From: a bacterium
GTDB lineage: Bacteria; Cyanobacteriota; Vampirovibrionia; Obscuribacterales; Obscuribacteraceae
Reading direction: 5' to 3'
Assembly: GCA_030431355.1 (NCBI GenBank)
Contig: JAUIJG010000297.1
Location: forward strand, 1-6,755
Length of the DNA: 6,755 nucleotides
Shown in pieces: positions 1-6,632 of the stretch (position 1 is the first letter of the stretch; each line of letters begins with the position of its first letter). The notes under the pieces are model-generated. The model searched no databases, was not told where the DNA came from, and saw nothing but the letters and a program-made list of their open reading frames with translations. The position numbers were made by a program, and so were the translations under genes.

Positions 1-1776
1 GATTTCAGAAACTTCAACATTATAAATCTCCGCGAGCTTTACAAGTTCATCCACACGGCTGGAAGAGATTGTCATGCGCTCCTGGGATTCAGAGATTACG
101 ATTTCCCAGTCTTCCAAACCTGGATATTTTAGCGGGATTTTATCCAGATCTATGGTGGCACCACCGGTGATGGTTGCCATCTCTCCTACGGAAGAGGACA
201 AACCGCCGGCACCATTATCGGTGATTCCTGATATGAGACCCTGGTCCTGGGCGGCAAGAGTGAAATCGATTACTCTTTTCTGGGTAAAGGGGTCACCGAT
301 TTGAACCGCCGTTACCGGCGAGCCCTCATGCAGTGATTCCGATGAAAAGGTGGCGCCATGAATTCCGTCTTTGCCAACCCTTCCGCCCACCATAAGAATC
401 TTGTCCCCTGGTCTGGTGTGCTTGAATACGTGGTCGAGACCGTCTCTCTTCAGCGGAAGAATACCCCCTGTTCCGCAAAACACCAGGGGCTTGGCGCGAT
501 ATCCATCATGGAAAACCACTGCTCCGTTAACCGTGGGGATTCCACTTTTGTTGCCTCCATCCTCAACCCCTTTTCTCACCCCGCGGGGTATGGTCTCAAC
601 CGGTAGGAGTTTCGGTCTCCGGGCGATATTTTTTGCCTTCGGTGAGGCAAAGCAGAAGATATCGGTGTTGAATATCGGCTTCGCTCCCAAACCGGTTCCG
701 AGTATATCTCTGTTAACTCCCAGGATTCCTGTCAGGGCGCCGCCATAGGGCTCCAGGGCCGAAGGAGAATTATGGGTTTCTACCTTAAAGCAGACACCCC
801 AGTTCTCGTCCCATTTTACTATTCCGGAGTTGTCTTCGAAGACGGAAAGCAGGTCCGGTCTCTGGGGGGATAGTTTCTTGGTTGCGCCCTTAATATATGT
901 TTTGTAGAGGCTGTTAACTACTTTGTGATGGACGGGTATCTTTTTGTCGGCGGTCTCTTCCGCGTGTTCGATGCGAGCGTTGAAAATTTTGTGTTTGCAG
1001 TGTTCAGACCAGGTCTGGGCTATTACCTCCATCTCCACATCGGTCGGATTTTCCGGTAAGCCTACAGTCTCTCTCTCCTGTTTATGCTTTTTGTTCTTGA
1101 AATGTTTTTGTACCACTTTCATCTCTTCCAGGCTCAAAGCAAGGAGCCGATCTCTGCTGAGACTTTCGAGATCGCTATCGGAGATATTCAGATCGATTGA
1201 CTTAGGTTTTCTCGCCTCTGTCAGGGAGACTTTGCTGAAAGTCAACAAGCTCTCTTCTTTTCCTGTCAGGTTGTTCAGGTCGTGCACGCAAAAACGCTCT
1301 ACTAACGGGTGAAACAAGTTGTATGAGGCATATTCAACGATCTGTTCCGGGGTTTTTACCTCCCAGGCTGAGAGCTGTGGCTCACTTATTAAGTATGTGG
1401 CTCCGGATGTGACTGATACCGTGGATGATATCGACATCAGCCTGAGGGCTTCTTCGATGGTGTTGGACAGGTTGTCTGTAACTCCGGGCAAGAATTGTTT
1501 TTCTGCCCAGAATAGATATCCATCATCTTTGAATTTTTCGGACCAGGTAAGACGATCTTTGTCTATGGACTTGAGGGCTGTGTCGAGGGTCTCGTCCACA
1601 AGTATTCTGGTAAGGGCTTCTTCCAGATGATCACGATCGACAATCTCTTCATCGAAACGAATCCAGTAGGTTGGATGCACCCATGAGTCACTCTTGAGGG
1701 TGGCAAAGCACAGGACAGTGTCACTTCCTGTCGTTTTTCCCTGATTCTCTTTGATGTTCCTTGTGGACTGGGTCAT
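1..1776 (-). CDS. purL: Phosphoribosylformylglycinamidine (FGAM) synthase PurL, 3'-truncated by the window edge
   Basis: PurL converts formyl-GAR, glutamine nitrogen and ATP to FGAM in the cytoplasm, step 4 of purine synthesis. The frame is open for 592 codons from an ATG at 1776 and leaves the window at base 1, so the C-terminal part is unseen. Visible motifs are a PurS-like segment around residues 88-114 (LPGVTDNLSNTIEEAL), TWSEHCKHKIFNA (255-267), KVETHNSPSALEPYGG (331-346), GGNKSGIPTVNGA (407-419), GRVGKDGIHGATFSS (465-479), GDPFTQKR (494-501) and TDNGAGGLSSSVGEMA (519-534). The ATG overlaps the purN stop as ATGA, and AGGA (1785-1788) lies 8 nt upstream, which supports this start. The long N-terminal region before TWSEHC separates it from the short PurL of the PurQ/PurS system. 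Whether a glutaminase domain is fused at the C-terminus cannot be seen. ETHNSP in place of ETHNHP is unusual. Confidence 0.95.
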   Translation of the reverse strand, partial: MTQSTRNIKENQGKTTGSDTVLCFATLKSDSWVHPTYWIRFDEEIVDRDHLEEALTRILVDETLDTALKSIDKDRLTWSEKFKDDGYLFWAEKQFLPGVTDNLSNTIEEALRLMSISSTVSVTSGATYLISEPQLSAWEVKTPEQIVEYASYNLFHPLVERFCVHDLNNLTGKEESLLTFSKVSLTEARKPKSIDLNISDSDLESLSRDRLLALSLEEMKVVQKHFKNKKHKQERETVGLPENPTDVEMEVIAQTWSEHCKHKIFNARIEHAEETADKKIPVHHKVVNSLYKTYIKGATKKLSPQRPDLLSVFEDNSGIVKWDENWGVCFKVETHNSPSALEPYGGALTGILGVNRDILGTGLGAKPIFNTDIFCFASPKAKNIARRPKLLPVETIPRGVRKGVEDGGNKSGIPTVNGAVVFHDGYRAKPLVFCGTGGILPLKRDGLDHVFKHTRPGDKILMVGGRVGKDGIHGATFSSESLHEGSPVTAVQIGDPFTQKRVIDFTLAAQDQGLISGITDNGAGGLSSSVGEMATITGGATIDLDKIPLKYPGLEDWEIVISESQERMTISSSRVDELVKLAEIYNVEVSEI

Positions 1777-2411
1777 TTCTGATTTCCTGCTACTTCGACT
1801 TTGTCAATTTTTCGAGAGAAGAAGCTCACCCCTTCTTCGTCGATTTGTTGAAGAACCGACGGGTAGAGAGCATGCTCAACGGAGAGGCCGCGGGCGCAAA
1901 ATGTATCCAGGGTGTCTTCCGGGAAGCGTGGGAACGGAACCTGGGCCAGGATTGGTCCATGGTCTACCTTCTCGTCCACGAGATGGACGGTTACTCCGGA
2001 AACTCTAACACCATAATTGAATGCTTCTTCGTAAGCGTTGATTCCTGGAAAAGCGGGGAGCAAAGACGGATGAATGTTGATCACTTTGAAGTAGCCGTCA
2101 CTATGTTTGAATGCTCGCAAAAAGTGACTGCTGAGCACTCGCATGTATCCAGCCAGCACGATAAAGTCAATTTCAAAACCGGCAAGGTGTTTGAGAATCT
2201 TTTCTTCATGCTCTTTTCTTTTCATGCCTTTGTGGGAAAGTCCAAATATTTCTATCCCATGCTGGGCTGCTATGGTCAAGGCCTGGGCTTCAGGATCGTT
2301 GGAGAGAACGCAGACGATATTGGCGTCCAGATTTTTGTCCTCCACCGCTTGAATTATTGCGTTCAGATTAGAGCCCCGGCCTGAGACCATCACCGCTATA
2401 TTGATTGACAC
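1773..2411 (-). CDS. purN: Phosphoribosylglycinamide (GAR) formyltransferase PurN
   Basis: PurN transfers the formyl group of 10-formyltetrahydrofolate to GAR, step 3 of purine synthesis. The 212-residue product has the usual family length. It opens with the phosphate-binding GRGSNL (11-16), carries LAGYMRVLS (86-94) and has the catalytic region NIHPSLLPAFPG (112-123) followed by VDHGPI (149-154). By alignment from memory with the E. coli enzyme, the catalytic triad would be Asn112, His114 and Asp150, all present. The start is a GTG. No in-frame ATG lies upstream, and the next one (around 2390) would remove the first strand before GRGSN. GGAGGG at 2422-2427 sits 10 nt before the GTG, inside the purD coding end. 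The gene overlaps purD by 16 nt and purL by 4 nt, so translation is probably coupled to both. A folate-independent PurT is excluded by the formyltransferase motifs. Confidence 0.96.
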   Translation of the reverse strand: MSINIAVMVSGRGSNLNAIIQAVEDKNLDANIVCVLSNDPEAQALTIAAQHGIEIFGLSHKGMKRKEHEEKILKHLAGFEIDFIVLAGYMRVLSSHFLRAFKHSDGYFKVINIHPSLLPAFPGINAYEEAFNYGVRVSGVTVHLVDEKVDHGPILAQVPFPRFPEDTLDTFCARGLSVEHALYPSVLQQIDEEGVSFFSRKIDKVEVAGNQK

Positions 2412-3682
2412 TTGCTTCTCACCCTCCAGCCGATGTCTTTTCGATAGTCCATACCTTCAAAATTTACTTTTTCTATGTTGCGGTAGGCAGACTCCGAGGC
2501 TGTTTCGAAGGAATCACCCGTGCCGACCACTGCCAGCACCCTGCCACCATTCGTCAATAGCTTGTCGGAGGTCTTCTTCGTGCCGGCGTGAAAAAGCTTG
2601 GCTTCTTCGCTCAATTGACCTATCACTATCTCTTTGTCTCTGGATGAACTCTGGGGATAACTGTCTCCGCAAGCCACCACACAAAGGCTGAATGAATCTT
2701 CCCAGTCAAGGCTGATTTGGTCTAAAGTGCCTTCGGTACAGGCGATGAGAGCTGGTACTATATCCGATTTCAGTCTCGGCAATATCGTTTGCGCTTCCGG
2801 GTCGCCGAACCGGGCATTAAACTCCAGGACATAGGGGATATCGTTATCCACGAGAATGCCTATGAACAGGACTCCTTTATAACTGAACCTTCCTTCTTTC
2901 AGGGCATCGGCCAGGGGCTGAATTATCGACTTATTGATTTTTTCTTTCTGATTTTCGTAGAGGGGAACAGGACTGTAAGCACCCATTCCCCCGGTATTAG
3001 GTCCACTATCTTTTTCATATCTTCTTTTGTGGTCCTGGGAAGGTGCAAGAGTAAGCAGATTTTTACCGTCGCTCAGGAGGAAGATAGACAGCTCTTCGCC
3101 TTCCAGTCGGTCTTCGATGATTACTTTGTTTCCGGACTCTCCAAAAGTCTTTTCAAAGAAACATTGATCGAGGGCTTCTTCGACCTCGCTTAGCTCCGAG
3201 CAAACAAATACCCCTTTTCCATAGGCCAGTCCATCCGCTTTTACAACTCTTGCTCGAGCGTTCTTTCGGGCGTATTCCAGAGCGCTTTCTTTATCTTCGA
3301 ATACTTCAGCTGAAGCAGTCGGAATACCAAGGCTCTTCATAACAGCTTTGGCGTGGGATTTGCTCGACTCTAATCTGGCTTGCTCCTGGGTTGGACCGAA
3401 GACTCTCAGTCCCTTGCCATCTAGAAAGTCGACGATGCCGTCGGCCAGCGGGTTGTCGGGACCGACAACGACAAGATCAATCTCCTTCTTTTCGGCTGCG
3501 TCCGCCAGGTCCTGAAAGGCTTCCACGGAGATAGGCAGGTTTTCGACTTTCGGCTCCAGGCCAGTGCCACCATTGCCTGGTGCGCAGAATACTCTATCTA
3601 CCAGGGGACTTGCCGCTATCTTCCAGGCAAGGGCATGTTCCCTGCCGCCGCCACCGATGACCATTACTTTCAAGTTTTTCAT
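2396..3682 (-). CDS. purD: Phosphoribosylamine-glycine ligase PurD (GAR synthetase)
   Basis: PurD is an ATP-grasp enzyme that joins glycine to phosphoribosylamine to give GAR, step 2 of purine synthesis. The 428-residue product has the normal length for a bacterial monofunctional PurD. Signatures in order are the N-terminal GGGGREHALAW (10-20), VVVGPDNPLADGI (71-83), FGPTQEQARLESSK (95-108), KADGLAYGKGV (148-158), APSQDHKR (213-220), GPNTGGMGAYSP (227-238) and the metal/ATP-binding LEFNARFGDPEAQ (286-298). GGRVLAVVGTG (379-389) is in the C-terminal domain. The frame stays open 47 codons further upstream into purC, but ATG 3682 is chosen because AAGGAG (3690-3695) lies 7 nt before it and the family sequence begins there. 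The KADGLAYGKGV loop has Tyr154 where small residues (Ala or Cys) are usual. The gene follows purC after 34 nt and overlaps purN by 16 nt. Confidence 0.97.
   Translation of the reverse strand: MKNLKVMVIGGGGREHALAWKIAASPLVDRVFCAPGNGGTGLEPKVENLPISVEAFQDLADAAEKKEIDLVVVGPDNPLADGIVDFLDGKGLRVFGPTQEQARLESSKSHAKAVMKSLGIPTASAEVFEDKESALEYARKNARARVVKADGLAYGKGVFVCSELSEVEEALDQCFFEKTFGESGNKVIIEDRLEGEELSIFLLSDGKNLLTLAPSQDHKRRYEKDSGPNTGGMGAYSPVPLYENQKEKINKSIIQPLADALKEGRFSYKGVLFIGILVDNDIPYVLEFNARFGDPEAQTILPRLKSDIVPALIACTEGTLDQISLDWEDSFSLCVVACGDSYPQSSSRDKEIVIGQLSEEAKLFHAGTKKTSDKLLTNGGRVLAVVGTGDSFETASESAYRNIEKVNFEGMDYRKDIGWRVRSKCQSI
2422..2427 (-). promoter_or_regulatory. Shine-Dalgarno site for the GTG start of purN
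   Basis: GGAGGG on the minus strand, within the last codons of purD, precedes GTG 2411 by 10 nt. It supports this GTG as the purN start despite the 16-nt overlap with purD. No in-frame ATG is available nearby without cutting into the conserved N-terminus. Confidence 0.6.
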
Positions 3683-3689
3683 TGAGTTG

Positions 3690-3695
3690 CTCCTT
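3690..3695 (-). promoter_or_regulatory. Shine-Dalgarno site that fixes the purD start
   Basis: AAGGAG on the minus strand lies 7 nt before ATG 3682, in the 34-nt purC-purD gap. It is the best ribosome site in the array. It supports starting PurD at MKNLKVMVIGGGGREH rather than at any of the codons in the open frame that extends back into purC. Confidence 0.75.
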
Positions 3696-3716
3696 GAATG
3701 GTTGCCTGGTCTACTT

Positions 3717-4934
3717 TCAAATTCCCGCCGAAGTTTTGCTGAAAATTTGGTCGAAACTGTCGGCCAATTCCTCCAGGGAGCCGGCGTCTTTGAATAAATT
3801 TCTTCCTGTAATAGTATTAGCAAGCACCGGATAAAGCTTATCTATGACTTGCTTCTCATCTCTTCCGATGGGCTTGGGGCTGTGACCAAGTTCGTTGATG
3901 CATCTCTCTTTGAAGTCGATGGAAGGGTCTTCTTTGGCGCGAAGTTTAGCTTGCTTCACCGCTTCTGCCCAGGCGCTTTTCTGGTAATACTGACGCAACA
4001 ACTCCTTGCTGAGATGATGGTTTTTATAAATCAATCTCAATTCGTCCGGACCGATGCTGTCGGCCAGGACAACTCTGGCACCGTCAGTAGTTTCATCCGT
4101 GTTATCCAGCACGAACTCAAACTTGCCATCAAAAAGGGTGATATCGATTTCAGAAAAAACGTGATAGAGCGCGAGCGCCAGAGCACGGGTCTTGTCTAAG
4201 AGCTCTTCGAATTCCGCTGGAGAAAGCCTTGAAATCAGCGCTGCTTCTTGATAGCTCAAATGTCTATCCTCCGGCTCCAGTTTGGTGAAGAATTCAACCA
4301 CCGGGCGGTCAAATAGTTGATTCTCCTGGGGCTCCGTCTCCAGACCGATCTTTCTGTAATACAAAGGATCTTTCTCAAGCCTGGTCTTCAAGGAACTACC
4401 CTGGGGCATGCCGAAGCGGAAAACAACCTCCAGGGGAATAAGGCGCCTATTCAATGGGCTCTCCAGATTCTCCGGATAAAAATAGACCTGGTTGACGTCG
4501 AAGATTCTTCTTTCGGGAGCGAAGACAGAGGCTTTTTGAACCTCGAGAAATAACTTGTCGGCTCCTGGCGAGTCATCTAAATCATCCGGCTTCAGCGGTT
4601 TCTCGCCGGTATGCAGTCCGATATAGTGACTGTTTAAACCATCGCTCTCCAGCTTTTTATAGGTGGGAGAATTGAATAAATTGGTGAGGAATATTGAGTC
4701 GAAGTTTTTGAGGTGGGGACTTTGAACCAGGGTCTTGAAAAAATTCGGGGAGGATAGTTTTTCGAAAAAGAAGGCTCCTATCAAAGCCAGGGAGCAGCCT
4801 TTGTCTTTAATGGTATCCGGCATTTTGCCCCAGTCGAATACCGAGTAGTCGTCAGTGAACTGAAAAAAGAGTCGATCACTTCTGTCCGCTCTTTCTAAGA
4901 GGCGCTTTACTGATCCTTCATAAATCAAGCGCAT
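3717..4934 (-). CDS. purC: SAICAR synthetase PurC, unusually long form
   Basis: PurC couples CAIR to aspartate with ATP, giving SAICAR. The core motifs can be followed: an N-terminal YEGSVKRLL (5-13, usually YEGKxKR), TDDYSVFDWGKMPD (27-40), IPLEVVFRFGMPQGSSL (166-182), PVVEFFTKLEPEDR (211-224), LFDGKFEFVLD (267-277, usually VDTKFEFG) and ADSIGPDELRLIY (291-303, usually ADE..PD..R.W). At 405 residues it is far longer than typical bacterial PurC (about 235-260) or the yeast enzyme (about 306). The extra length lies mainly around residues 65-160 and in the tail after about 320. I recognise no separate domain such as PurE or PurB in that extra sequence. ATG 4934 is preferred. A TTG at 4937 would add one residue and lies nearer (7 nt) to the strong GGAGGA site at 4945-4950. 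The gene is downstream of purF and 34 nt upstream of purD. The family call is firm; orthology to a characterised enzyme is not. Confidence 0.9.
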   Translation of the reverse strand: MRLIYEGSVKRLLERADRSDRLFFQFTDDYSVFDWGKMPDTIKDKGCSLALIGAFFFEKLSSPNFFKTLVQSPHLKNFDSIFLTNLFNSPTYKKLESDGLNSHYIGLHTGEKPLKPDDLDDSPGADKLFLEVQKASVFAPERRIFDVNQVYFYPENLESPLNRRLIPLEVVFRFGMPQGSSLKTRLEKDPLYYRKIGLETEPQENQLFDRPVVEFFTKLEPEDRHLSYQEAALISRLSPAEFEELLDKTRALALALYHVFSEIDITLFDGKFEFVLDNTDETTDGARVVLADSIGPDELRLIYKNHHLSKELLRQYYQKSAWAEAVKQAKLRAKEDPSIDFKERCINELGHSPKPIGRDEKQVIDKLYPVLANTITGRNLFKDAGSLEELADSFDQIFSKTSAGI

Positions 4935-4940
4935 CAAAAC

Positions 4941-4994
4941 TCAGTCCTCCCCCATTCGCTCATATTTGCAGTCGGTGCGTTTTGTATTCAGCAT
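4941..4994 (-). CDS. Possible 17-residue ORF bridging purF and purC (leader or coupling peptide)
   Basis: An ATG at 4994 lies inside the last codons of purF and overlaps its stop by 7 nt. It opens a 17-codon frame (MLNTKRTDCKYERMGED) that ends in TGA at 4943-4941. AAGGGG at 5000-5005 is a plausible ribosome site 5 nt before it. The stop falls just 6 nt before the purC ATG, or 3 nt before the alternative TTG, and the ORF contains most of the purC Shine-Dalgarno site. It is in the same frame as purC, separated only by the stop and two codons. The peptide resembles nothing I know. A role as a translational coupler that hands ribosomes from purF to purC is inference. It may equally be a chance ORF in a 53-nt gap. 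Confidence 0.3.
   Translation of the reverse strand: MLNTKRTDCKYERMGED
4945..4953 (-). promoter_or_regulatory. Strong Shine-Dalgarno site for purC that bears on the start choice
   Basis: The minus strand reads GGGGGAGGA here. The GGAGGA core lies 7 nt before a TTG (4937) and 10 nt before the ATG (4934). Spacing slightly favours TTG, codon preference favours ATG, and the two products differ by one residue. The site lies inside the possible 17-codon ORF, so ribosomes translating that ORF would run over it. Confidence 0.6.
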
Positions 4995-6448
4995 GATGAC
5001 CCCTTCACGCTATCTTTGCGGTCGAGGAGTCTTTGTTTTTCAAAATCCAGACCTTCATCTATCGAGGTCGGATAATTACCGGTAAGGCAACCGGTGCAAA
5101 GCGAATCTTCATCGAGTGCTTTCTTCAATCCTTCTATATCCTGGTAGACTACCCGGTCCGCCCCCAGCTCTTCGGCAATGGCCCGGCTGTCTCTCTGGTA
5201 GGCTACCAGCTCTTTGGGGCTGGGGAAGTCTATGCCGTAATAACATGGATGCGATATGGGAGGGCATGCCGAGACCAGGATTATTTCCCGGGCGCCGGAT
5301 TGTCGAATTAAGCGGACAAGCTGTTTAGCCGTGTTGCCTCGTACTATGCTGTCATCCACCACCAGGCAGCGTTGTCCTTCGAATTCTTCCGCTATGGGAA
5401 AAAGCTTTCTTCTAATTGCTTCCTGGCGGGAATGCTGATCGTCGAGAATAAAAGTTCGATTCACGTAGCGGTTTTTAATGAGAAGTTCTCTGAAGGGAAT
5501 GTTCAGAGACTCAGAAAGCGCTATGGCGGTGGCACGACTTGTTTCCGGCACCGGCACCACAATGTCGGCGTCTATGGCTGCTGCTTTGAGTTGTTCGGCC
5601 AGGACCAGACCCAACTGAAAACGGGATCTATAAACCGAGGTGCTGGAGAATTCTGACTCCACTCGGGCGAAGTACACCCATTCAAACATGCATGGTGAAT
5701 TTGATTCCTGGTGAATAAGCTCTCGTTCCACCTTGCCGTCTGCGCTGACGAAGATAGCTTCACCGGCTTCAACTTCACTTATTTCCGAATAGCCAAGGAA
5801 TCTCAAGGCTACACTTTCGCTGGCCATGGCGAAATTTGGTCTTTTATCGTCACCAGTTCTGGTGCCGAAGACCAGGGGTCTGATGCCGTGGGGATCACGA
5901 AATCCGAATATGTCACCATTTCTGGTAAGACCAACCACGGAGTATGCCCCCACCAGGGTGTTCATCACTTCTTTTAAGGCTTTGAAAAGAGATTGGGCCG
6001 AGATCTCTGAGTTTGCGCTGTCGAGCTTCTGGGCGAGAAGCCTCATAATCAGCTCAGAATCCGAAATCACTCTTTTGTTTCTCGATGCCCCGGAAGCGAG
6101 CCACTTGTCCCTGAGAGAATAGAAATTGACAATGTTGCCATTGTGGGCGATTCCGAAACCTTCGTCGAAATCTAAGAAAGGTTGCAGTAAGTTCGGATTG
6201 TTGCCGCCCACGGTTGCGTAACGTGCGTGTCCGACCGCAGCTTTGCCTTTTAAACTTTTGAACGATCTTTCCGAGAAAACATTGTCTATCAGACCGCTTC
6301 CTTTGTGCACATGGAAGCCGGGAGGGTCTTTATCATCCACAGTGAGGATGCCGGCACCATCCTGTCCACGGTGCTGAAGATTCATCAGTCCAAAAAATGT
6401 TTCGTAAGCAGAGCTGTCGGTACCTGATATCGCGATGATTCCGCACAT
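4988..6448 (-). CDS. purF: Amidophosphoribosyltransferase PurF (Fe-S type)
   Basis: PurF makes 5-phosphoribosylamine from PRPP and glutamine, the committed first step of purine synthesis. The 486-residue product begins MCGII, so Cys2 becomes the N-terminal catalytic nucleophile after Met removal. Glutaminase motifs are LQHRGQDGAG (24-33), GHARYATVG (73-81), AHNGNIVN (101-108) and FRDPHGIRPL (183-192). The phosphoribosyltransferase half has VPVPETSR (298-305), the flexible loop KNRYVNRTFI (325-334) and the PRPP-binding CLVVDDSIVRGNT (361-373). Cys253 (SPCMFEW), Cys402 (HPCYYGID), Cys451 and Cys454 (LCTGC) match the four ligands of the [4Fe-4S] cluster in B. subtilis-type enzymes. The frame is open 38 codons further upstream, but the Cys requirement fixes the start at 6448. 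The ribosome site AGGT (6457-6460, 8 nt away) is modest. It is the first visible gene of the array, about 200 nt after the preceding gene. Feedback inhibition by purine nucleotides is known for the family. Confidence 0.97.
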   Translation of the reverse strand: MCGIIAISGTDSSAYETFFGLMNLQHRGQDGAGILTVDDKDPPGFHVHKGSGLIDNVFSERSFKSLKGKAAVGHARYATVGGNNPNLLQPFLDFDEGFGIAHNGNIVNFYSLRDKWLASGASRNKRVISDSELIMRLLAQKLDSANSEISAQSLFKALKEVMNTLVGAYSVVGLTRNGDIFGFRDPHGIRPLVFGTRTGDDKRPNFAMASESVALRFLGYSEISEVEAGEAIFVSADGKVERELIHQESNSPCMFEWVYFARVESEFSSTSVYRSRFQLGLVLAEQLKAAAIDADIVVPVPETSRATAIALSESLNIPFRELLIKNRYVNRTFILDDQHSRQEAIRRKLFPIAEEFEGQRCLVVDDSIVRGNTAKQLVRLIRQSGAREIILVSACPPISHPCYYGIDFPSPKELVAYQRDSRAIAEELGADRVVYQDIEGLKKALDEDSLCTGCLTGNYPTSIDEGLDFEKQRLLDRKDSVKGSSC

Positions 6449-6468
6449 TATGGATAACCTAATGTAAG

Positions 6469-6505
6469 TTGAATCCACGCCGGCTCGGGTGGAGATGAGA
6501 TTCAA
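6469..6505 (-). promoter_or_regulatory. Inverted repeat (possible mRNA hairpin) in the purF leader
   Basis: On the minus strand, TTGAAT (6505-6500) pairs with ATTCAA (6474-6469). Nested inside, CCAC (6492-6489) pairs with GTGG (6478-6475) around a 10-nt GC-rich loop, with a 7-nt bulge on one side. The structure would end 20 nt before the purF ATG, just upstream of the weak AGGT ribosome site. No T-run follows, so it is not a classic terminator. A role in controlling purF translation is inference. It does not resemble a purine riboswitch that I know. Confidence 0.3.
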
Positions 6506-6602
6506 GTACAGCTTACGCTTACTTACAACAATTTCCAAGCCTTGTACCGGAAAACTGAGCAATTTGTATCATCCCGGCTGGATGAACTGGCGAAGGTTTC
6601 AT

Positions 6603-6632
6603 ATTTTAGCAATCAGGTGAAAGCTATTTAAG
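6603..6632 (-). promoter_or_regulatory. Weak candidate sigma-70 promoter for the pur genes
   Basis: TAAAAT (6608-6603) matches the -10 consensus at five of six positions. CTTAAA (6632-6627), 18 nt upstream, matches the -35 consensus at only three of six. Transcription would start about 145-150 nt before the purF ATG and leave a leader containing the inverted repeat at 6469-6505. The location, between the upstream gene's stop and purF, is right for an operon promoter. The -35 match is poor and AT-rich hexamers occur by chance, so this is only a candidate. Confidence 0.2.

Noticed and set aside
74..1630. Several plus-strand ORFs of 76-125 codons opposite purL
   Set aside because: They are antisense shadows. 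The minus-strand purL frame is open for 592 codons with family motifs throughout.
1761..2384. A 207-codon plus-strand ORF opposite purN
   Set aside because: It lies wholly antisense to a purN with intact catalytic motifs. Its own product shows no recognisable family features and no supporting context.
3683..3823. N-terminal extension of PurD by 47 codons into the purC end
   Set aside because: ATG 3682 has an ideal AAGGAG site and matches the family N-terminus. The upstream residues look like an out-of-frame reading of purC.
6449..6562. N-terminal extension of PurF by 38 codons
   Set aside because: The frame is open, but the catalytic Cys must be N-terminal and directly follows Met at 6448. 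The extension has no start with a clear ribosome site and does not resemble known PurF propeptides.
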